From: Spirosoma aureum
GTDB lineage: Bacteria > Bacteroidota > Bacteroidia > Cytophagales > Spirosomataceae
DNA: 64,000 bases
NCBI RefSeq assembly: GCF_011604685.1
Contig: NZ_CP050063.1
Location: 8,834,243-8,898,242 of the forward strand
Reading direction: 5' to 3'
The translations under genes were made by a program, and so were the position numbers. Every line of letters begins with the position of its first letter. Position 1 is the stretch's first letter. Positions 8,456-16,911 of this stretch are shown piece after piece. Under the pieces are notes generated by a model, which saw nothing but the letters and a program-made list of their open reading frames with translations, was not told where the DNA came from and made no database searches.

Positions 8456-8522
8456 GTTTGTGGTTCGTGGTTTACAGTTCTTCAATCGAACAATAAATCA
8501 CAAACTACAAACCACAAACAAA
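8456..8522. repeat. heptad-periodic inverted element between the exbD genes
   Basis: Four 7-nt units starting at 8456, 8463, 8470 and 8477 follow the pattern GTTnnnn (for example GTTTGTG, GTTCGTG). Four units starting at 8495, 8502, 8509 and 8516 follow the inverse pattern AAAnnAC or similar (for example AAACTAC, AAACCAC). The halves can pair as an imperfect stem of about 18 bp around a short spacer. It fills almost all of the 78-base gap between the two exbD genes. Confidence 0.7.
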
Positions 8523-8529
8523 ATAAGCC

Positions 8530-9066
8530 ATGGCAGAAATTAACACCGGTGGTGGTGGTGGTAAGCATGATGGTGGTAAGGTACGGTCCAAGAAGGCGTC
8601 TACCCGTGTGGATATGACGCCAATGGTAGACTTGGGCTTCCTTCTAATCACCTTTTTCATCTTAGCCACCACCTTGAGCAAGCCATCTTCGATGACGCTC
8701 AACGTACCGGATAAAACCAAAACAGAAGAAACGGAGCCAATCAAAGCCTCCAACGTAATGACGATCTTTCTCGGGAAAGACAATAAAGCCCACTATATTT
8801 TTGGTAAGGCTGCCAATGAAGATCCCGAAGTAAAGACTGTTGGCTACGGGTACGAATTCCGGCAGGCACTTCAGGAAAACGCAAAAAAAGTGGGTGGCGA
8901 AAAGTTTGTCGTCGTTATCAAGCCAACGAAACTATCAACTTACAAGAATATGGTTGATGTACTGGATGAAATGGCAATTACCAAACTTAAGCGTTACGCG
9001 CTGGTAGACCAGTTGACCGCGGACGAGAAGAAGCTGCTCAAAGACAAAGCAAAATTAGACACCTAA
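8530..9066 (+). CDS. exbD: ExbD/TolR family biopolymer transport protein (second copy)
   Basis: A 178-residue paralogue with a Gly/His/Lys-rich N-terminus, then VDMTPMVDLGFLLITFFIL (about 27-45), containing the conserved Asp34 at the start of the single membrane helix, and a periplasmic domain. Two dissimilar ExbD proteins in one operon are the rule in Bacteroidota TonB clusters and may form a heterodimer inside the ExbB pentamer. The stop codon is four bases from the tonB start, so the two are translationally close. Confidence 0.93.
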   Translation: MAEINTGGGGGKHDGGKVRSKKASTRVDMTPMVDLGFLLITFFILATTLSKPSSMTLNVPDKTKTEETEPIKASNVMTIFLGKDNKAHYIFGKAANEDPEVKTVGYGYEFRQALQENAKKVGGEKFVVVIKPTKLSTYKNMVDVLDEMAITKLKRYALVDQLTADEKKLLKDKAKLDT

Positions 9067-9070
9067 CACC

Positions 9071-9895
9071 ATGGCAGAACTAGAATCCCAGGCAACGCTC
9101 GATGATATCGTGTTTGCCAATCGGAACAAAGCATATGGTGCCTACGATCTGCGGAAATCGTATCCAAAGACCGTTACGCGTGCCTTAATTATTGGTGGTA
9201 TTCTGTTTACGCTTGGCGTACTGACACCGACCATCATTACGGCTTTGACCCCGGAAAAACAAGAGCAGGCAATGGTTGAGGTGGATCTGATGAAGCTCCC
9301 ACCACCGCCAATTGACCCGAATGAACCACCGCCACCGCCACCACCACCGGTCGAACTACCGAAGGTGAATACAGTGAAATTCCTTCCGCCGGAAGTAAAG
9401 CCGGATGAGGAAGTACCGGAAGAAACTCCGCCACCAGCCGTTGAAGAGCTTAAAGAAGCCGTTGCTGCTGAAAAAACCCAGGAAGGTGACCCGAATGCTG
9501 AGGAAGTAATTGCTGCTCCTGAAGCTTCGGCAGCCCCTACCAAAGTTGAAGCTGCTGTTGAAGCTGCACCGAAAGAAGAAGAAATCTTTACGGTCGTAGA
9601 ACAACAACCAGAATTCCAGGGTGGTATGGCCGCATTAGGCCAATACCTGAGCAAAAACCTTCGCTATCCGGCAGCCGCTCAGCGGGCCAACGTTTCAGGA
9701 CGTGTGTTCGTTAGCTTCGTTGTTAATACCGACGGTAGTATTCAGGACGTACAGGTGTTGAAAGGTCTGGGCTTCGGTACAGATGAAGAAGCACAGCGTG
9801 TGGTAAAGGGTATGCCAAAGTGGCGCCCAGGCAAACAGTCAGGCCGTCCAGTTCGGGTAAAGTATAATCTACCGATCAACTTCACGCTGGAATAA
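9071..9895 (+). CDS. tonB: TonB family energy transducer
   Basis: A 274-residue protein. Residues 1-32 are cytoplasmic (LDDIVFANRNKAYGAYDLRK, a common start in Bacteroidota TonB proteins), followed by a membrane helix at about 36-56, a proline-rich stretch at about 77-125 with poly-Pro runs, a Glu/Ala-rich spacer, and the TonB C-terminal domain at about 175-274 (NLRYPAAAQRANVSGRV, then FVVNTDGSI and MPKWRPGKQ). It spans the periplasm and transmits energy from ExbB/ExbD to TonB-dependent receptors such as SusC-like porins. The proline-rich codons give an apparent Gly/Ser-rich frame on the opposite strand that is not a gene. Confidence 0.95.
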   Translation: MAELESQATLDDIVFANRNKAYGAYDLRKSYPKTVTRALIIGGILFTLGVLTPTIITALTPEKQEQAMVEVDLMKLPPPPIDPNEPPPPPPPPVELPKVNTVKFLPPEVKPDEEVPEETPPPAVEELKEAVAAEKTQEGDPNAEEVIAAPEASAAPTKVEAAVEAAPKEEEIFTVVEQQPEFQGGMAALGQYLSKNLRYPAAAQRANVSGRVFVSFVVNTDGSIQDVQVLKGLGFGTDEEAQRVVKGMPKWRPGKQSGRPVRVKYNLPINFTLE

Positions 9896-9902
9896 TCAAT
9901 CT

Positions 9903-10124
9903 ATGCGCGGACAAAATCGAGGTCCAGAGAAGCTAACACTATACATTTCAGTACTAGCTTCGCTGGCATACTTGGGAGGAGGCATCGCACTGATTGCCTC
10001 CTCTCAGTCTTTTGGAGTGTTTCCTGAGACCGGATTTTTGCGGTATGGGTTAGCAACACTCCTGCTGATTTATGGAAGTTTTCGGGCTTATCGTGCCTAT
10101 CAAGGTTTTCGAGCAAATGATTAG
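9903..10124 (+). CDS. small two-helix membrane protein downstream of tonB
   Basis: A 73-residue protein with hydrophobic segments at about 13-33 and 45-62 and a basic N-terminus and C-terminus. It starts seven bases after the tonB stop and overlaps the next gene by eight bases, so translational coupling in the TonB operon is likely. I do not recognise a named family. The operon position suggests an accessory role for the TonB system or for the following lipoprotein, but that is inference. Confidence 0.65.
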   Translation: MRGQNRGPEKLTLYISVLASLAYLGGGIALIASSQSFGVFPETGFLRYGLATLLLIYGSFRAYRAYQGFRAND

Positions 10125-11049
10125 ATCAGGAATTGGAGGGTTCGCCCTTCTACTAGGATTGCTTGGCTGTGATAGTGGAAAGCCAGCTTTGGATAATCCA
10201 TCCAGAGGCTCTATCGTAATAGCAGCCGACGAGTCATTCCGGCCATTGGTTACCCAGTTAACGTCGGCCTACTCAGGCATTTATCCTGACGCCCATTTTA
10301 AAATAATTTATACGCCTGAACAGGAGGCAATTAACCTAATGCTAAAGGATAGCGCCCGGATTGCTTTTACGACCCGAATGCTATCGACCAACGAAAAGGC
10401 GGTTTTAAATCAACGGAAGATTGTCGGGTCAACAACCAAATTGGCCACCGATGGTGTAGCGCTTATAATCAACAAAGCCAACAACGATAGTTTGTTAACA
10501 ATGAGTGAGCTGAAACAGGTCTTCACCGGAAAGCTCGCTCAATGGTCGCAATTGAAAGATGGAAATCAGTCAGGTCCCATTACGCTGGTATTTGATAATA
10601 ATAACTCCAGTAATCTGGATTTTATCCTGCATACCTTCGGAATTACTGATGTTAGAGGGCTGCGCATTTTCACGACGAAATCAAACCGGGAGGTTATAGA
10701 TTTTGTCCGAAAGAATCCATCCGCATTAGGCTTTATTGGTGTAAACTGGATTAGTGACGGCGATGAACCACTCACGGCCGAGCTTTCTAAAGATCTGCGC
10801 GTTGTTGGTATTTCGTCAAAAGAGAACCCAACAAAACGAGCTGATTACTTTCAACCATTTCAGGAAGATTTAGGGATGCAGCGATATCCTTTACGAAGAC
10901 CTGTCTACGTACTGAGTCGTGAATCACATCCGGGGTTGGGTGGAGGGCTCGTAAATTACGTTATGCGGGATGCGGGGTCACTTATTATTTACAAACTTGG
11001 ACTCTGGCCTTCAATTGCTTATAATCGGGAGGTAAACCTCAGGAAATAA
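10117..11049 (+). CDS. PstS-like substrate-binding lipoprotein
   Basis: A 310-residue protein. The ATG at 10117 was chosen because it gives a lipoprotein signal (MIRSGIGGFALLLGLLGC) with a lipobox ending at Cys18. An earlier in-frame start would spoil it. The mature part resembles the PstS-like phosphate/anion-binding fold: IVIAADESFRPLV near the start, IAFTTRML, LATDGVALIINKAN, LTMSELKQVFTGKLAQW, and ALGFIGVNWI. No pstABC permease is nearby. In many Bacteroidota a PstS-like lipoprotein and a TPR protein follow exbB-exbD-exbD-tonB, and that order is kept here apart from one inserted opposite-strand gene. The ligand is unknown. Confidence 0.8.
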   Translation: MIRSGIGGFALLLGLLGCDSGKPALDNPSRGSIVIAADESFRPLVTQLTSAYSGIYPDAHFKIIYTPEQEAINLMLKDSARIAFTTRMLSTNEKAVLNQRKIVGSTTKLATDGVALIINKANNDSLLTMSELKQVFTGKLAQWSQLKDGNQSGPITLVFDNNNSSNLDFILHTFGITDVRGLRIFTTKSNREVIDFVRKNPSALGFIGVNWISDGDEPLTAELSKDLRVVGISSKENPTKRADYFQPFQEDLGMQRYPLRRPVYVLSRESHPGLGGGLVNYVMRDAGSLIIYKLGLWPSIAYNREVNLRK

Positions 11050-11100
11050 TATTGTGTTTTGAGACTACAATTCTTAGAGAGTTAGGTATACTTCTTTTTC

Positions 11101-11142
11101 TCCCCCATATGTTATGTTTGCTTTACATGTGGGGGATTTTTG
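11101..11142 (+). terminator. terminator of the tonB operon
   Basis: TCCCCCATATGT (11101-11112) and ACATGTGGGGGA (11125-11136) form a stem with one mismatch, followed by a run of T. It lies 50 bases past the PstS-like gene stop. Confidence 0.8.
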
Positions 11143-11268
11143 TATCCCAACTATCGCTACCTGACGTAGATACTAATTGCCTATTCACTACTGCACTGTA
11201 TCTATCCAAACTCACAGTAATTCACCCTTCAACGTTAAAGTTGAAGATAGTGGTGAAAATTGCTTCGA

Positions 11269-12708
11269 TTAGGGCATAGTAAGCAAATTACGATACGCAG
11301 GATGGTGCAATACAAAATCGGCCGCAAAAGCTTCTCCCTGTTTCGACCAGTGACCATCGCAACTGATGTATAAACTGGCTAAAGCGCCTTTATAAGTCAG
11401 AAAAGCTGGAGCAAGAGAAATAAAAGTAGCTCCATTTGTACGGCAGAAATCGGACAAAAGGGGATCAATTCGATTTTCGGCCCCTTGTTTCAATGCCGAA
11501 AGATCGGCCAAAGTAGGTAATGAGAGAATTAGTACTTGTTTTCCTTTGGCTTCTTTGATCAATTGGGTAAGCGACTGACGAACATATTGCCACTGCTCTT
11601 CATTAAATGACTGATATCTGGTCATCTGCCCACTTTGAAAGCTTTTAGCATTAGCTTCTCCCAATAGCCGAAACAAACTGGAATGAGCCAATAAATCAGC
11701 TTTTAGTTTATTGCCAAATGACAGTGAAGAATACAATGAATCAACAACTTTCAATACTTTCGAGTTAGTCTGATGACCACTAGACAGAGCCTGACTCGTA
11801 TTGGCCAGGCTATATTTAAGTGTATAATCAGGTGCTTTACCATGCCAGTAAGGTACATAACTTGGCCAATCTACACGCGTATAATCCTGTCGTTCATCTA
11901 GGATTTCAAAATCATTGGCAGGCAAAAAACCCACAATTACAATATCATGGTCGAACTGTTTGACAACTCCTTTGTACATGAGGAAATAATGAACAGGATT
12001 AGAGCCATTTACGGCAAAATTCAGATGTTCAGCCCCGGTCTCGCGTTCTAATATAGATGAGAATCGATAAGGCTCATTAACCAGATATCCTTCCATGAAC
12101 GAATCACCTACTATAGCTACTCGTTTTCTTTGCGGATATAAATTGGTTAAAGACCGTTCACGGTCCATAGCCCCAACAGAGTTATAGGAACGTTGAATCG
12201 AATCCCCTTCACAATTCACAAATCGATCATTACCATTTGGCAAATGAGAGCGCCCTGCTATTGGATTTAAATCTCCAGCCGGAAAGGGGCGAATTGCGAT
12301 AACACCCGGAGAAACATAAAATCGTCTAAATACAAATGGAGAGCTTTTGACAAGCTGTAGGCCTAATACTATATGCCCTATTGTCTCTAACAGCATCAGG
12401 AAAAAAAGGGCAGATAGTAAAGTAAGCGAAAGGTTTTGTATCAATTTATGCCGTGCTAGCAGCATTAAATGCAGAAAGAATCCAATTAGGGTAACTATTA
12501 TACTAAGTTTCGCAATATTTTTATAGGCGAAGTTGGCAACTAATCCATCTCCATTAGTGATAAAATTATCATATACATAACAGATTAGTAGTAGGCTTAA
12601 CGTTATAAGTATGATCAGCCCCCAAAATGTAAACGCTTTTTTTTGACGCGATATACGGAGAAGGTCTTTGTTCAGGGCAGGCAGTTCATCTGTCAATATC
12701 GTTTGCAT
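11269..12708 (-). CDS. membrane-anchored SGNH/GDSL-type hydrolase-like protein
   Basis: A 479-residue protein with three N-terminal membrane helices (about 26-48, 64-85, 92-115) followed by a soluble domain of the SGNH fold. The block I motif appears as VAIVGDSFMEGY (Ser203 as candidate nucleophile), and near the C-terminus DGHWSKQGEAFAADF supplies a candidate Asp/His pair. Such proteins are often acyl-group esterases or acyltransferase partners for cell-surface polysaccharides. No polysaccharide genes are adjacent. It is a single gene placed opposite to, and between, the TonB operon and the TPR gene, which suggests later insertion into that cluster. Confidence 0.7.
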   Translation of the reverse strand: MQTILTDELPALNKDLLRISRQKKAFTFWGLIILITLSLLLICYVYDNFITNGDGLVANFAYKNIAKLSIIVTLIGFFLHLMLLARHKLIQNLSLTLLSALFFLMLLETIGHIVLGLQLVKSSPFVFRRFYVSPGVIAIRPFPAGDLNPIAGRSHLPNGNDRFVNCEGDSIQRSYNSVGAMDRERSLTNLYPQRKRVAIVGDSFMEGYLVNEPYRFSSILERETGAEHLNFAVNGSNPVHYFLMYKGVVKQFDHDIVIVGFLPANDFEILDERQDYTRVDWPSYVPYWHGKAPDYTLKYSLANTSQALSSGHQTNSKVLKVVDSLYSSLSFGNKLKADLLAHSSLFRLLGEANAKSFQSGQMTRYQSFNEEQWQYVRQSLTQLIKEAKGKQVLILSLPTLADLSALKQGAENRIDPLLSDFCRTNGATFISLAPAFLTYKGALASLYISCDGHWSKQGEAFAADFVLHHPAYRNLLTMP

Positions 12709-13256
12709 TAGTTTTTATTTAAACGAAGTTGGACTGTATTTTCTGGGTTATTGAAATCCCCGAAATACAATTGACCCCAAAAACTATTTTCAGGTTCGTT
12801 CCAACATTCCGGTGTGTGATAGAAGAGTAGATGCTAGCTTTTAAAGCTTTATGCACAAAGCTAAGGTATCACTATTTACAATACCAAGTTTCTTCCTGCT
12901 ACAAGTATAAATTACTCAATCTAATGTTCACTCATATGTAATTAACAACAACAGTATAAACACAAAGGAAAAAGGCTATTCTGCTGTTTTCTGGTCATTA
13001 TGGCTACTGAACCACATTCATTTATGGCCTAACTAAAAATATTGTGAACGATCCGGAAATATATAATTCAAAAAAAATACCACATACGGGCATACAAATC
13101 CCCTATCTATATAGTTATGTGTAAAAAAGGCGGTGTTTGGCAGATCGCTAAACGGACAAACGTAAAAGCAAGTTTTTTGATTTAAAAGCAATTTTTTAGT
13201 TTTGCTAATTGTTTAATACTCACAAAACCTTTTTTCTAATTTCCAACCTGAAATAC
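12709..13256. other. 548-bp AT-rich intergenic region between divergent genes
   Basis: No convincing open frame. It contains a small palindrome AGCTTTTAAAGCT near 12837 and, at its right end, a good promoter for the TPR gene (13176-13204). The left part must hold the promoter of the minus-strand SGNH gene, but no clean TAnnTTTG could be picked on that strand. Confidence 0.55.
13176..13204 (+). promoter_or_regulatory. promoter of the TPR gene
   Basis: TTTG at 13176-13179, a 17-base spacer, then TAGTTTTG at 13197-13204: an excellent match to the Bacteroidota consensus. Transcription would start near 13211. This excludes the in-frame TTG at 13209 as the start codon and supports the ATG at 13257. 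Confidence 0.7.
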
Positions 13257-15026
13257 ATGATGAACAACCAGAAAAAATCGCTGTTGACCATCCTGTTCGT
13301 GGGGGCCATGACTGCTCCATTGATGGCGCAGGACGTCCAAACGGCACTGAAAGACGTGGAGGCTGAGCGATTTGCGAAAGCAGGCCAAACTCTTACGCAG
13401 TTAGCCACCAGTTCGCCATCGGCTGAGAATCAATTCTACCTGGGTTATTATTACCTGAGAAGTGGACAAATCGATCAGGCTAAAGCAGCTTTCGAAAAGG
13501 GAGCAGCTGCCGATGCTAAAAATCAATTAAATAATATTGGGCTGGCTGGCGTAGCCTTAGCAAAAAAAGATCGGGCCACGGCCAAAACGTTGATTGATAA
13601 TGCTATTTCCGCAACGAAGAGCAAAGATCAGAATGCGTTGATCCGGGCGGGTGAAATGTACACCCTGGAGGAAACAAATGATCCAGCAGAAGCGATTCGC
13701 CTACTCACCATTGCTGATGAAAAAGACAAAAAGAACGAAAACGCCGAGATCGAGATGCTTCTGGGCGATGCGTATTTTTTGAAAAATGATGGTGGTAATG
13801 CAATCTCAAAATATGAAAATGCATTAACGATTACGCCAAATCTGGCAGAGGCTAACTACAAAATTGGCCGGTTGTATCTCCGCGGGAAGAACTATGCAAA
13901 AGCACAGGAGTACTTTAAACTGGCCGTCCAGAACGATCCAGAGTTTGCCCCTACGTATCGGGCCTATGCCGATGCACTTGCCAACTCCCGTGCCTATAAA
14001 GCGGCTGCTACAAACTACGAACTGTACGTGCAGAAGAGTGGTACAACCGATCCAGAGCAATTGCTTGATGTAGCTCGTTACAAATTCCTGGCTCAGGATT
14101 ATCAGGGAGCCATTGCCTATCTCGACCAATTGAAAGGAAAGATCAACAACCCAATTATTGATCGGATGTATGGCTGGGCTTACTCGGCACTGGGTAAAAA
14201 CAATGAATCGGTCGAATCATTGAACCGGTTCATCTCGACCGCTCCTCAGAAAGTAATTTATGACGATTACAAGTATCTAGGACGGGCATATGCGCAACTA
14301 GGAACACCAGAAGGCGATTCGCTTAGCATTATTAACCTGGAGAAAGCAGCTCCTCAGGATACAACGGAGAATCTGTACCGTGAGATTGGCGAGAAGCTTT
14401 ACAAGACCAAGAAGTACGACAAGGCAGCAACGTATTACGCGAAGACGATCGCGAACGATAAAAAACCACAAAACAATGACTTCTTGTGGTTAGGTCTTGC
14501 CAATTATCAATATGCACCACGCGTAGGTCGGGATAGCACAGTAGCGCAGATGGACACTGCGCAGATTAAGCAGGTGAAGCAACAGTATTACCTACGAGCA
14601 GATTCGGCGTTTACACAAATGGCGCAACGAATTGAAGCAGATGGTAAGAAGTATCCATTAGCTTACTACTATCGTGCCGGCGCTAACTACTATGCTTACC
14701 CGAACGATAAGGAGAAAGCTGCTAGTTTAGCTGGTCCGCTTTATGAAAAATTCATTGAGCAGGCAATGGCTCCGGATTCTTCGGATAAAACGGACTATAA
14801 GAGATACTTAGTAACGTCTTATAAAGCCTTGGCCGGATTCAGTATTTTAAAGAAAGACGACGCCAAAGCGAAGGAGTATTTCGAAAAGGTGCTGGCCATT
14901 GATCCAAATGATGAAAGTGTGAAGAAAGCGCTGGAAGGCCCGAAAGAAGCACCAGCACCAGCTACTCCGGCTAAGCCTGCCGTTAAACCCAAGACTCCTG
15001 CCAAAAAGAGTACAGCCGGTAAATAA
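13257..15026 (+). CDS. exported tetratricopeptide-repeat protein
   Basis: A 589-residue protein. The ATG pair at 13257/13260 is followed by a signal peptide (KKSLLTILFVGAMTAPLMAQ). The mature part is made of TPR helices from about residue 20 to 560, with clear repeats such as AENQFYLGYYYLRSGQIDQA, AEANYKIGRLYLRGKNYAKA and ENLYREIGEKLYKTKKYDKA, then an Ala/Pro/Lys-rich tail. It is probably a periplasmic or outer-membrane scaffold. It sits beside the TonB cluster, where Bacteroidota usually carry such a TPR gene after the PstS-like gene, so a role in the same envelope system is plausible. Confidence 0.85.
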   Translation: MMNNQKKSLLTILFVGAMTAPLMAQDVQTALKDVEAERFAKAGQTLTQLATSSPSAENQFYLGYYYLRSGQIDQAKAAFEKGAAADAKNQLNNIGLAGVALAKKDRATAKTLIDNAISATKSKDQNALIRAGEMYTLEETNDPAEAIRLLTIADEKDKKNENAEIEMLLGDAYFLKNDGGNAISKYENALTITPNLAEANYKIGRLYLRGKNYAKAQEYFKLAVQNDPEFAPTYRAYADALANSRAYKAAATNYELYVQKSGTTDPEQLLDVARYKFLAQDYQGAIAYLDQLKGKINNPIIDRMYGWAYSALGKNNESVESLNRFISTAPQKVIYDDYKYLGRAYAQLGTPEGDSLSIINLEKAAPQDTTENLYREIGEKLYKTKKYDKAATYYAKTIANDKKPQNNDFLWLGLANYQYAPRVGRDSTVAQMDTAQIKQVKQQYYLRADSAFTQMAQRIEADGKKYPLAYYYRAGANYYAYPNDKEKAASLAGPLYEKFIEQAMAPDSSDKTDYKRYLVTSYKALAGFSILKKDDAKAKEYFEKVLAIDPNDESVKKALEGPKEAPAPATPAKPAVKPKTPAKKSTAGK

Positions 15027-15042
15027 TTTCACGGACTAATGA

Positions 15043-15086
15043 ATCAAATAAAAAGCGCAGGCGACCGTCTGCGCTTTTTATTTGAT
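15043..15086. terminator. strong terminator after the TPR gene
   Basis: Two perfect 18-base arms (15043-15060 and 15069-15086) include the GC core AGCGCAG/CTGCGCT and T/A tracts on both sides, with an 8-base loop. Confidence 0.9.
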
Positions 15087-15148
15087 TTCCAGTTAATAAA
15101 AACCTGTTACCCGTTTCCAGTGCGTATATTATTTTCCGGGCGGAATCG

Positions 15149-15156
15149 TAACTTTG
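15149..15156 (+). promoter_or_regulatory. -7 box of the adk promoter
   Basis: TAACTTTG matches TAnnTTTG. The -33 region is weak. Initiation near 15163 would leave a leader of about 40 bases before the ATG at 15202 and rules out the upstream in-frame TTG at 15154. Confidence 0.5.
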
Positions 15157-15201
15157 CGGGCGCAAATTTTTACCCAGACGACACTACCTTATAGAAGCCG
15201 T

Positions 15202-15780
15202 ATGCTTAACCTTGTACTGTTTGGCCCTCCAGGTGCTGGCAAAGGAACTCAGAGCGAGAAATTAATCCGCAAATACAATCTGGTTCATTTATCTACTGGC
15301 GATTTATTACGTTCTCAAATTGCTGCTGGTACAGAATTAGGGCAGAGGGCAAAGCAATTAATGGATCAGGGCTTGTTAGTACCAGATGAGGTAGTGATTG
15401 GCATGATTGAAAATAAGTTACAAGAGAATCAATCTGCCGCAGGATTCATTTTTGATGGATTTCCACGAACTGTTCCTCAGGCAGAAGCGCTGGATCTACT
15501 GCTGAATCAGCACGATACTCAGATTACGACCATGATTGCTCTCGTTGTAGACGATGAAGAGTTAACCCGGCGTTTATTGTTGCGAGGGCAAACCTCTGGC
15601 CGCCCAGATGATCAGAATGAAGAACTCATTCGACGGCGTGTTAAAGAATATAACGACAAAACTACCCCGGTAGCCGATTACTATAATCAGCAGGGAAAGT
15701 TTGCCGCCATCGATGGTATCGGTGATATTGAAACGATCTTCAGTCTTATCTGTAGTAAGATTGAGCAGGCCGTTAGTTAG
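15202..15780 (+). CDS. adk: adenylate kinase
   Basis: A 192-residue kinase that interconverts ATP plus AMP with two ADP. The P-loop GPPGAGKGT is at residues 8-16, the AMP-binding segment is HLSTGDLLRSQ, followed by FIFDGFPRTVPQAEAL, and the short LID reads GRPDDQNEELIRRRVKEY. The LID is of the short type without zinc-binding cysteines, normal for this phylum. The start was placed at ATG 15202 because it gives the standard N-terminus MLNLVLFGPPG and a promoter box covers the earlier start. obg follows 58 bases later on the same strand. Both are essential housekeeping genes. Confidence 0.97.
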   Translation: MLNLVLFGPPGAGKGTQSEKLIRKYNLVHLSTGDLLRSQIAAGTELGQRAKQLMDQGLLVPDEVVIGMIENKLQENQSAAGFIFDGFPRTVPQAEALDLLLNQHDTQITTMIALVVDDEELTRRLLLRGQTSGRPDDQNEELIRRRVKEYNDKTTPVADYYNQQGKFAAIDGIGDIETIFSLICSKIEQAVS

Positions 15781-15838
15781 ATTTTCGTTACTAACCCAGA
15801 AGAATACCTGAACTGTAGGTATAGGGAGTATATAACAT

Positions 15839-16849
15839 ATGGCTTCATCCAATTTTATTGACTACGTAAAAATAAACTGTCGTTCGGGCGCGGGCGGAGC
15901 TGGATCTGTTCACTTCCGACGCGAAAAGCATACCCCTAAAGGTGGCCCTGATGGCGGTGATGGTGGTCGGGGAGGCCATATTATTTTAAAAGGAAACGCT
16001 CAACTCTGGACGCTGCTTCACTTAAAATACCGCAAACACGTCAAAGCAGAGAACGGAACAGCCGGTGAAGGAGGCCGACGGAGCGGTGCGCAGGGGCAGG
16101 ACGTTATTTTAGAAGTACCACTGGGAACTATTGCCCGGAATCCCGATACAGGCAAGCAATTAGCTGAAATTACAGAAGACGGCCAAGAAATCATTCTGTT
16201 TCCTGGCGGCAGAGGTGGCTTAGGCAACGACCATTTTAAATCAGCCACCCAGCAGGCACCTGATTATGCTCAACCAGGAGAAGCAGGCCTTGAAGAATGG
16301 GTTGTTCTGGAATTAAAACTTCTGGCCGATGTTGGCCTGGTTGGCTTTCCTAATGCTGGTAAGTCCACGCTGTTATCTGTATTATCGGCAGCCCGGCCCG
16401 AAATTGCTGATTACCCCTTTACAACCCTTGTACCTAATTTAGGTGTCGTAGCGTATAGAGATTATAAATCGTTCGTAATGGCCGATATTCCGGGCATTAT
16501 AGAAGGAGCGTCTCAAGGGAAGGGGCTCGGTTTACGCTTTTTACGACATATTGAACGAAACTCGGTCCTTTTGTTCGTAATACCAGCCAATAGCGATGAT
16601 ATTCGTCAGGAGTATAATACGCTACTGAATGAATTACGTGAATATAATCCAGAATTGATGGATAAAGATCGCTTACTGGCTATCTCAAAAATAGATCTGG
16701 TTGACCAGAGTGACATCGCACGGATTAAAGAAACATTACCAAAGAAATTACCAGTAACATTTATATCGGCGGTCAGCCAACTTGGGTTAGATGAATTAAA
16801 GGACAGCATCTGGCAGCGCTTAACAGCAAATCCAGAGCCAGCCGAGTAA
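15839..16849 (+). CDS. obg: Obg family GTPase
   Basis: A 336-residue GTPase involved in 50S ribosome maturation and stress signalling. The N-terminal glycine-rich Obg fold spans residues 1-158 ([29 protein letters not shown]). The G domain follows with G1 GFPNAGKST, switch region YPFTTL, G3 [10 protein letters not shown] and G4-like SKID. The optional C-terminal OCT domain is absent, and the length matches the common short form in Bacteroidota. It lies directly after adk, a neighbourhood frequent in this group. Confidence 0.96.
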   Translation: MASSNFIDYVKINCRSGAGGAGSVHFRREKHTPKGGPDGGDGGRGGHIILKGNAQLWTLLHLKYRKHVKAENGTAGEGGRRSGAQGQDVILEVPLGTIARNPDTGKQLAEITEDGQEIILFPGGRGGLGNDHFKSATQQAPDYAQPGEAGLEEWVVLELKLLADVGLVGFPNAGKSTLLSVLSAARPEIADYPFTTLVPNLGVVAYRDYKSFVMADIPGIIEGASQGKGLGLRFLRHIERNSVLLFVIPANSDDIRQEYNTLLNELREYNPELMDKDRLLAISKIDLVDQSDIARIKETLPKKLPVTFISAVSQLGLDELKDSIWQRLTANPEPAE

Positions 16850-16911
16850 ATAGTTTCGAATTTAGTAAATCTGGCCGCCAAGAATACAACCTGGCCGCAT
16901 CTATACGCACT

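Noticed and set aside
9142..9654. A 170-codon Gly/Ser-rich frame opposite tonB
   Set aside because: It is the shadow of the proline-rich and Glu/Ala-rich part of tonB; codon bias on the other strand produces a low-complexity frame.
11052..11279. A 75-codon frame after the PstS-like gene
   Set aside because: It begins at a non-ATG codon, runs through the operon terminator and overlaps the end of the SGNH gene. No protein-like composition.
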